Shown one piece after another: positions 6,239 to 8,964 of a stretch of 8,964 nt of DNA. Within the stretch, counting starts at the first letter, position 1. Every line of letters begins with the position of its first letter. Under the pieces are notes generated by a model. It ran no database searches. It had not been told where the DNA came from and saw nothing but the letters and a program-made list of their open reading frames with translations. Position numbers and translations under genes: made by a program. The DNA is from Methanobrevibacter sp. (GTDB taxonomy: Archaea; Methanobacteriota; Methanobacteria; Methanobacteriales; Methanobacteriaceae), in contig JAEEWY010000054.1 in assembly GCA_016291275.1 (NCBI GenBank), positions 1 to 8,964 on the forward strand, read 5' to 3'.

Positions 6239-6919
6239 ATGAAACCTTATGTAATCCTTAATGCAGCTATGACATTGGATGGAAAAATAGCTACAAAAAC
6301 TGGAAGTTCTGAAATTTCAGGCAAGGAAGATCTTGAACGTGTTCATGAAATCAGAAAGGAAGTTGATGGAATCATGGTTGGTATTGGAACCGTTCTTGCT
6401 GATGACCCAAGACTTACTGTTCATAAGATAAATGCAAGAAAAGAGGACAATCCAGTTAGAGTTGTAGTTGACAATAAGGCAAGGACTCCACTTGACTTTA
6501 GGATATTGAATGATGATGCTGAAACAATCATTGCTGTAAGCAGTCTTTGTGATGAGAATAATCCGGATTGTGATGAGGATGCAGTTTTAAGGGCTAAGGA
6601 ACTTTCCAAAAGAGTCAATGTTTTCTATTCATCTAAGGAATCTGTTGATTTGGATGAATTTATGGAGCATTTGTATTCAGAAGGAATAGAAACCCTTATG
6701 CTTGAAGGAGGATCTACACTTAACTTTTCCATGATCAAGGAAAATCTCATTGATGAAGTGAAGATATGCATAGCACCTATGATTGTTGGAGGAAAGGATT
6801 CCAAAACATTCTTCGATGGTGAAGGATTCGATTATATGAAGGAAGCCATTCCATTGAAATTGGAAAAGTATTATCCTTTAGGAAAAGACTTTGTTATGGA
6901 ATATAAGGTTTTAAAATAA
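6239..6919 (+). CDS. arfC: 2,5-diamino-6-(ribosylamino)pyrimidinone 5'-phosphate reductase (archaeal)
   Basis: This enzyme reduces the ribosyl group of the diaminopyrimidinone phosphate to the ribityl form with NAD(P)H, an early step of archaeal riboflavin synthesis that also supplies the F0/F420 precursor. It belongs to the RibD C-terminal (dihydrofolate-reductase-like) fold and, as in archaea and fungi, acts before deamination with no fused deaminase domain. Visible motifs are ILNAAMTLDGKIA (6-18), VDGIMVGIGTVLADDPRLT (42-60), the nucleotide-binding LMLEGGSTLNFSMI (153-166) and APMIVGGKDSKT (179-190). Length, 226 residues, equals the archaeal family norm. It has its own promoter and a T-rich terminator, and no other riboflavin gene is in the window. 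A fungal-type or bacterial bifunctional RibD is excluded by length. Confidence 0.94.
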   Translation: MKPYVILNAAMTLDGKIATKTGSSEISGKEDLERVHEIRKEVDGIMVGIGTVLADDPRLTVHKINARKEDNPVRVVVDNKARTPLDFRILNDDAETIIAVSSLCDENNPDCDEDAVLRAKELSKRVNVFYSSKESVDLDEFMEHLYSEGIETLMLEGGSTLNFSMIKENLIDEVKICIAPMIVGGKDSKTFFDGEGFDYMKEAIPLKLEKYYPLGKDFVMEYKVLK

Positions 6920-6941
6920 GTTTTTCTTTTTTTTAATTTTA
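6920..6941 (+). terminator. T-run terminator after arfC
   Basis: Runs of 5 and 9 T lie immediately after the arfC stop codon, with no stem. Typical archaeal T-tract terminator. Confidence 0.5.
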
Positions 6942-7037
6942 ATAAGTTTAATAAAATTATAAAAAATAGTATAAAAATAGTTATAAATAATAGCTGAATA
7001 AAAGAAATAAATAAATTAATAAATAAAATAATGTAAA

Positions 7038-7067
7038 AGCAAACAAGTCATTTCTTCTTTGTTTGCT
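7038..7067. repeat. Hairpin with AGCAAACAA arms (left outer)
   Basis: AGCAAACAA 7038-7046 pairs perfectly with TTGTTTGCT 7059-7067, extended by one G-T pair. A related hairpin with GCAAACAA-like arms stands at 8092-8123, so the two may mark the outer ends of one element of about 1.09 kb. Confidence 0.45.
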
Positions 7068-7133
7068 CCTACTTGTTTTTGAAATTTTGCTTTTCAAATT
7101 GAGGTTTTATTTTTCGTATCTTGATAGTTCCAC

Positions 7134-7215
7134 CTCTAATTTTTATTTTCGATTTGTGCGATTTGTTTTTCTTTTTTTGATTTGATTTGAAATATAGATT
7201 GAAGCAATGTTTTGT
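7134..7215. repeat. Long imperfect inverted repeat, left arm
   Basis: In order it contains CTCTAA (7134-7139), GATTTGTGCGATTTG (7151-7165), TTTGATTTGATTTGA (7176-7190) and AATGTTTTGT (7206-7215). Each recurs as reverse complement, in mirrored order, in the right arm at 7918-8037; three blocks are exact and the second matches 14 of 15. The spacers differ in length, so this is a diverged inverted repeat. Confidence 0.5.
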
Positions 7216-7297
7216 CGAATGATTTTAGTTTAATTTCCTTGCTAAAACACATCTTTTTACAAATTTGCTTAGTTTATTTTTTTTGATTTTTTGTTTT

Positions 7298-7317
7298 GAT
7301 TAATTGAAAAATTAATC
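7298..7317. repeat. 8-bp hairpin with GAAA loop
   Basis: GATTAATT 7298-7305 and AATTAATC 7310-7317 form a perfect stem closed by GAAA, a GNRA-type tetraloop that stabilises RNA hairpins. It would be meaningful only if transcribed; the orientation is ambiguous because the stem is A/T-rich. Confidence 0.4.
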
Positions 7318-7335
7318 ATGTTCAACAGCTTAATC

Positions 7336-7351
7336 AATTGCAAATGCAATT
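7336..7351. repeat. 7-bp palindrome AATTGCA-AA-TGCAATT
   Basis: Perfect 7-bp inverted repeat with a 2-bp centre. The loop is too tight for an RNA hairpin, so a dimeric protein site is the better reading if it is functional. Confidence 0.35.
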
Positions 7352-7363
7352 AATACGTTTTTT

Positions 7364-7410
7364 GTTAAAATGTCTTAATTTAGGCTAATTAGTACATTTT
7401 AACCTTTTTG
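7364..7410 (+). terminator. Long hairpin followed by short T-run
   Basis: GTTAAAATGT 7364-7373 pairs perfectly with ACATTTTAAC 7394-7403. Inside, C-TAATT (7374-7380, one bulge) pairs with AATTAG 7387-7392, leaving a 6-nt loop. CTTTTTGG follows directly. This could end a transcript coming from the left, for example a noncoding RNA starting from the TATA-like site near 6985. Confidence 0.35.
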
Positions 7411-7493
7411 GAGATATTCAGGTTTAATTTTTCTTTGGATTTTGATAGTATTCATTTTAATCCAGTATCTTGTTTTCGACGCTGGAGTTGTCC

Positions 7494-7515
7494 CAAATAT
7501 CTATATTAATATTTG
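7494..7515. repeat. Short A/T-rich hairpin
   Basis: CAAATAT 7494-7500 is the reverse complement of ATATTTG 7509-7515 across an 8-nt loop. It lies just left of the controlled promoter region. Low complexity; function unknown. Confidence 0.3.
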
Positions 7516-7532
7516 TTCTTATAGTATATAAC

Positions 7533-7552
7533 TGTTTGTATATTTACAAACA
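7533..7552. promoter_or_regulatory. Palindrome TGTTTGTA-N4-TACAAACA
   Basis: Perfect 8-bp arms with centre TATT. It lies 38 bp upstream of the plus-strand TATA box at 7590 and also just upstream of a possible minus-strand TATA box (TTATATACTATA, read on the minus strand near 7520-7531). It could therefore serve a divergent promoter pair. It differs in sequence from the TTTAGGT dyads and so implies a second regulator. Confidence 0.45.
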
Positions 7553-7571
7553 TTTTCTATATATACAAATA

Positions 7572-7587
7572 TTTAGGTATACCTAAA
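7572..7587. promoter_or_regulatory. Operator-like dyad 1, TTTAGGT-AT-ACCTAAA
   Basis: Perfect 16-bp palindrome abutting the upstream (BRE) side of the TATA box at 7590-7597. TTAGG/CCTAA half-sites in this arrangement resemble operators of DtxR-family metal-dependent repressors (DtxR/IdeR/SirR/MDR1); that assignment is by resemblance only. Confidence 0.55.
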
Positions 7588-7588
7588 C

Positions 7589-7600
7589 ATTTATATATGA
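7589..7600 (+). promoter_or_regulatory. TATA box of the 32-codon ORF
   Basis: ATTTATATATGA lies between the two dyads. A transcription start is expected near 7618-7622, just before dyad 2. The leader would be about 130 nt, unusually long for this window. Confidence 0.5.
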
Positions 7601-7625
7601 TGAAAACAAACTATTATTAAAGATA

Positions 7626-7641
7626 TTTAGGTACACCTAAA
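7626..7641. promoter_or_regulatory. Operator-like dyad 2, TTTAGGT-AC-ACCTAAA
   Basis: The same 7-bp half-sites as dyad 1 with centre AC. The centres are 54 bp apart, close to five helical turns. Its place just after the predicted start site suits a repressor blocking initiation or escape. Its right end overlaps the 5' arm of the leader hairpin. Confidence 0.55.
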
Positions 7642-7716
7642 TTTTAAGGATTCGCCTACAAGTAAAAAGAATACTGTCATTAATCACTCCAAATTAAAAT
7701 CAAGTCCTTAAAATTT
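7639..7716 (+). promoter_or_regulatory. Structured leader: 12-bp stem with anti-SD segment
   Basis: AAATTTTAAGGA 7639-7650 pairs exactly with TCCTTAAAATTT 7705-7716 around a 54-nt loop. Within the loop, TCACTCC (7684-7690) is complementary to the downstream SD GGAGGTGA (7740-7747) with one bulged G, so it could hide the ribosome site. The 3' arm ends in a five-T run, so attenuation is another possibility. It matches no riboswitch class I recognise. Confidence 0.4.
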
Positions 7717-7751
7717 TTGTACTTTTGTCTTTAATTCTCGGAGGTGAAATA

Positions 7752-7850
7752 TTGGGAAGAACCAAAAGTGGAATTTGTGGTAAGAAGCAAATTAAACCGA
7801 CTAAACGAGAAAGAAAAAGAGATCCAAAAGTTGTTTCTTTCAGAAGATGA
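7752..7850 (+). CDS. Hypothetical 32-residue very basic protein (TTG start)
   Basis: I do not recognise this protein. The call rests on its signals: GGAGGTGA at 7740-7747, fully complementary to the 16S rRNA tail, 4 nt before TTG, and an elaborate promoter upstream. The product begins MGRTKSGICGKK, continues QIKPTKRERKRD and ends PKVVSFRR. It has 13 Lys/Arg against 2 acidic residues, one Cys (C9), and no hydrophobic segment. Such composition suits RNA or DNA binding or ribosome association; this is inference from charge alone. No ATG is available as an alternative start in frame. It is the only gene candidate inside the long inverted repeat. It could also be a regulatory leader peptide, though nothing longer follows it closely (the next ORF starts 428 bp downstream). 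Confidence 0.5.
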   Translation: MGRTKSGICGKKQIKPTKRERKRDPKVVSFRR

Positions 7851-7917
7851 TTTTTGGAAATGACCTTTAAATAGTTCTAAACTTTTTAAAACTTTATTCG
7901 CTATATATGCTCTAACA

Positions 7918-8037
7918 ACAAAACATTACTGGAAAATTTATCTTCAAAATTTCAATCAAATCAAATCAAAACACACATCCAAAATAAATTCACTATATAA
8001 TTTTCCAAATCGCTCAAATCAAATCTCTATTTTAGAG
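7918..8037. repeat. Long imperfect inverted repeat, right arm
   Basis: It contains, in mirrored order and reverse complement, the blocks of the left arm: ACAAAACATT (7918-7927), TCAAATCAAATCAAA (7956-7970), CAAATCGCTCAAATC (8006-8020) and TTAGAG (8032-8037). The last also forms the small hairpin CTCTA-TTT-TAGAG (8025-8037). The arm is longer than the left one because of extra A/T-rich spacer. Confidence 0.5.
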
Positions 8038-8058
8038 CTGTATTAAAAAAGTTTTAAT

Positions 8059-8079
8059 TTCTAAATATTTTATTTAGAA
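8059..8079. repeat. Hairpin TTCTAAAT-N5-ATTTAGAA
   Basis: Perfect 8-bp stem, 5-nt loop ATTTT. It lies between the right inverted-repeat arm and the outer hairpin. Function unknown. Confidence 0.35.
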
Positions 8080-8091
8080 TTCGATTAATTG

Positions 8092-8123
8092 GCAAACAAA
8101 AAGGATTCATTCTTTTTTGTTGC
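8092..8123. repeat. Hairpin with GCAAACAA-like arms (right outer)
   Basis: GCAA (8092-8095) pairs with TTGC (8120-8123), then after a bulged A, CAAAAAG (8097-8103) pairs with CTTTTTTG (8112-8119) with one bulge. The 5' arm GCAAACAA equals that of the hairpin at 7038-7067. Confidence 0.4.
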
Positions 8124-8142
8124 TGGTTGATGATCTACTATT

Positions 8143-8174
8143 TTTCAAGATTTTTTTATTTCAAGATTTTATTA
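8143..8174. repeat. Tandem 16-bp duplication, TTTCAAGATTTT core
   Basis: Two adjacent 16-bp units (8143-8158 and 8159-8174) differ at a single position. The T-rich units may add T-tract termination before the next promoter. Probably a replication-slippage duplication. Confidence 0.5.
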
Positions 8175-8213
8175 ATTATCTATTTTTTTAAATTATTTTT
8201 AAAACTTTATTAA

Positions 8214-8273
8214 TGATGTTTTATATATGCATATATAATTATGTTAAAAAATTTATCATGTTTTAGAAGGTGA
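8214..8273 (+). promoter_or_regulatory. Palindromic TATA region and SD of the 49-codon ORF
   Basis: TTATATATGCATATATAA (8221-8238) is a perfect 18-bp palindrome that itself supplies TATA boxes in both orientations. A start site near 8250-8260 would give a leader of 20-30 nt. AGGTGA at 8268-8273 is a good SD, 5 nt before the ATG. Confidence 0.5.
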
Positions 8274-8278
8274 AAAAT

Positions 8279-8428
8279 ATGGGAAATATGGCTGAAGCAA
8301 GAAGAAAAATGCATGAAAGAGATGAAAGGGTAAAAAAGGAAAACAAGTCTGAAGTCAAGAAAATAAGAAATTTCTTCTTTGGCTGCTGCAACAATAAGGA
8401 AAGCAAAAAGGTCAAGGAACACAAGTAA
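8279..8428 (+). CDS. Hypothetical 49-residue charged protein with Cys-Cys
   Basis: I do not recognise this family. The start is supported by AGGTGA five bases upstream and a TATA box at about 8221-8238. The N-terminal two thirds is highly charged and probably one long helix, rich in Arg, Lys and Glu (MAEARRKMHERDERVKK, residues 4-20). Then comes a short hydrophobic patch FFFGCC (residues 32-37) with adjacent cysteines, and a Lys-rich tail. No signal peptide or full transmembrane segment is present. The Cys pair could bind metal or be modified, but two ligands alone are insufficient in a monomer. A 70-codon minus-strand frame overlaps it but has no comparable signals. It is convergent with the PHP gene on its right. 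Confidence 0.6.
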   Translation: MGNMAEARRKMHERDERVKKENKSEVKKIRNFFFGCCNNKESKKVKEHK

Positions 8429-8544
8429 TATTTTATAAATTTTTAAACGCTATTTTTTAAAAAAAGATAATGATTTTATTTTTAATTTTTTTTAATAAAG
8501 TAAAAAAAGTATAAAAAGTAAAAAAAAGTAAGGATATGGAATAA
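8429..8544. terminator. Bidirectional T/A-tract terminator region between convergent genes
   Basis: On the plus strand T-runs of 6, 5 and 8 lie at about 8453-8491, after the 49-codon ORF. On the minus strand, after the PHP gene, the sequence gives T-runs of 8, 5 and 7 each separated by TAC or TATAC (8500-8530). Both transcripts can end here without a stem. Confidence 0.5.
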
Positions 8545-8964
8545 TTAAAGGTTTATTCCATTTCTTTTTAAGATTTTTCTAGGATTTTCAACGGTAGCTT
8601 TCAAAACCTCTTCTTCTGTCATTCCAGCACCTAATCCTATTTCAAATGCTCTTTCAAATGTAATTAGATTGTCAGGAGAATGGGTATCTGTATCGATTAG
8701 GAGATCATTTCCAACTTCTCTTGCAATGTTTGCCACATGACCGTTTCCTAAGCAGTGGCCTTTTCTTGCACTGATTTCCAAAGCGACATCATTCTTTTTA
8801 GCAAGTTCTGCCTCTTCTTTTGTGATTAAACCAGGGTGACCTAAGATATCGATTTCCTTACAGTTTACTGCAGCAAAGTTAGTTCCTTCAACTACAGGCT
8901 CATTCAAAGTTTCACCATGAACAACAACAATCTTTGCACCTAATTCACGTGCCTTATCTGCAAG
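8545..8964 (-). CDS. PHP-domain phosphoesterase, histidinol-phosphatase-like (partial, N-terminus off window)
   Basis: The C-terminal 139 residues of a PHP-family metal-dependent phosphoesterase; the frame stays open to the right edge, so the start lies outside. Metal-ligand motifs are visible: VVVHGET (fragment residues 13-19), DILGHPGLIT (39-48), LEISARKGHCLGNGH (62-76) and the closing DTDTHSPDN (91-99) with the D-x-H pair. The last part, MTEEEVLKATVENPRKILKRNG, is a typical PHP C-terminal helix. Closest in kind are archaeal proteins annotated as histidinol-phosphatase-like PHP proteins; whether it hydrolyses histidinol phosphate is not established. The family norm of about 215-220 residues implies 75-80 residues are missing. 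A TTG inside the frame at 8907 is not a start, because conserved motif VVVHGET lies upstream of it. Confidence 0.88.
   Translation of the reverse strand, partial: LADKARELGAKIVVVHGETLNEPVVEGTNFAAVNCKEIDILGHPGLITKEEAELAKKNDVALEISARKGHCLGNGHVANIAREVGNDLLIDTDTHSPDNLITFERAFEIGLGAGMTEEEVLKATVENPRKILKRNGINL

Larger units (their letters stand above)
6942..7520. other. Gene-poor, stem-loop-rich interval
   Basis: I find no convincing ORF on either strand over these 580 bases. The left part is A-rich (to about 7035) with a possible TATA box GTTATAAATAAT near 6980-6991. From 7038 on it becomes T-rich on the plus strand and contains the hairpins and the left arm of the long inverted repeat listed separately. 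It could be a transcribed noncoding RNA, the left half of a decayed mobile element, or both. Confidence 0.4.
7851..8213. other. Gene-poor interval with right inverted-repeat arm and hairpins
   Basis: There is no supportable ORF in this stretch. It holds the right arm of the long inverted repeat (7918-8037), hairpins at 8025-8037, 8059-8079 and 8092-8123, and a short tandem duplication at 8143-8174. The right part (8135-8213) is T-rich and may terminate transcription from the left. Confidence 0.4.

Noticed and set aside
7399..7455. Minus-strand 18-codon ORF (begins MNTIKIQRKIKP) possibly mirrored to the 32-codon ORF
   Set aside because: It shares only a short basic IKP-like stretch with the 32-residue protein, has a poor SD, and is too short to separate from chance.
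7597..7603. ATGATGA as a C box of a C/D guide RNA
   Set aside because: No D box (CTGA) follows within a suitable distance and no C'/D' pair is visible; the motif overlaps the TATA/start-site spacing of the promoter.
8034..8041. TTTTAGAGCTG near 8031-8040 resembling a type II CRISPR repeat core
   Set aside because: It occurs once, there is no repeat-spacer periodicity, and the TAGAG part belongs to a local hairpin.
6942..8278. Known structural RNA (RNase P RNA, 7S RNA, tRNA or rRNA) in the gene-poor region
   Set aside because: Those RNAs are GC-rich islands in A/T-rich archaea and carry recognisable conserved blocks; none is present, and the segment is as A/T-rich as other spacers.
8210..8422. 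Minus-strand 70-codon frame, hydrophobic Phe/Ile-rich product
   Set aside because: It is antisense to the 49-codon plus-strand gene, has no SD or TATA box on its own strand, and its hydrophobicity is what the complement of a Lys/Glu-rich gene gives.
8905..8907. TTG as start codon of the PHP gene
   Set aside because: The frame continues upstream to the window edge and encodes the conserved VVVHGET motif before this codon.

Overview
The window looks like chromosomal DNA of a low-GC methanogenic archaeon of the Methanobacteriales, most probably Methanobrevibacter. Four things point there: an MtxX (methanogenesis marker 4) gene; an archaeal-type riboflavin/F420 pathway reductase (ArfC); a stand-alone cis-prenyltransferase of the kind needed for lipid-linked glycan or pseudomurein precursors; and archaeal gene signals. 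Those signals are A/T-rich TATA boxes of the form ACTATAAA/TATATA, Shine-Dalgarno (SD) sequences matching AGGAGGTGAT, and T-tract terminators between almost all genes. The genus is inferred from composition and gene type, not from a search.

Layout. Positions 1-730 hold a compact, strongly signalled unit: upstream palindrome, TATA box, a perfect 10-nt SD, a 65-codon ORF of unknown function, two structured hairpins that share the ATTGTAGGA motif, and a hairpin plus T-run terminator. Positions 790-6919 are ordinary housekeeping genes: a nitroreductase on the minus strand, then on the plus strand hemL, an iron-sulfur-flavoprotein-like flavodoxin-fold protein, mtxX, uppS, a TatD-type metal hydrolase and arfC. 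These genes mostly have their own promoters and T-rich gaps, so they look like single transcription units and not one operon. Several share a cofactor theme: HemL feeds tetrapyrroles (F430, corrinoids), ArfC feeds riboflavin and F420, and two genes encode flavoproteins.

Positions 6920-8278 hold about 1.36 kb with only one very small gene and much unexplained structure. An imperfect long inverted repeat (arms near 7134-7215 and 7918-8037) encloses a series of stem-loops and a densely controlled promoter. That promoter carries a 20-bp palindrome, two copies of TTTAGGT-N2-ACCTAAA bracketing the TATA box, and a leader with a 12-bp stem and a possible SD-sequestering segment. A perfect SD then leads into a 32-residue, very basic ORF with a TTG start. 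It is followed by a 49-residue charged, Cys-Cys-containing small protein with good expression signals, and by the 3' part of a convergent PHP-family phosphoesterase cut by the right edge.

The most interesting parts are therefore not the large genes but the two small-ORF/structured-RNA units (1-730 and 7038-8130). The second has operator-like dyads resembling those of metal-dependent DtxR-family repressors. All functional statements for these two units are inference.
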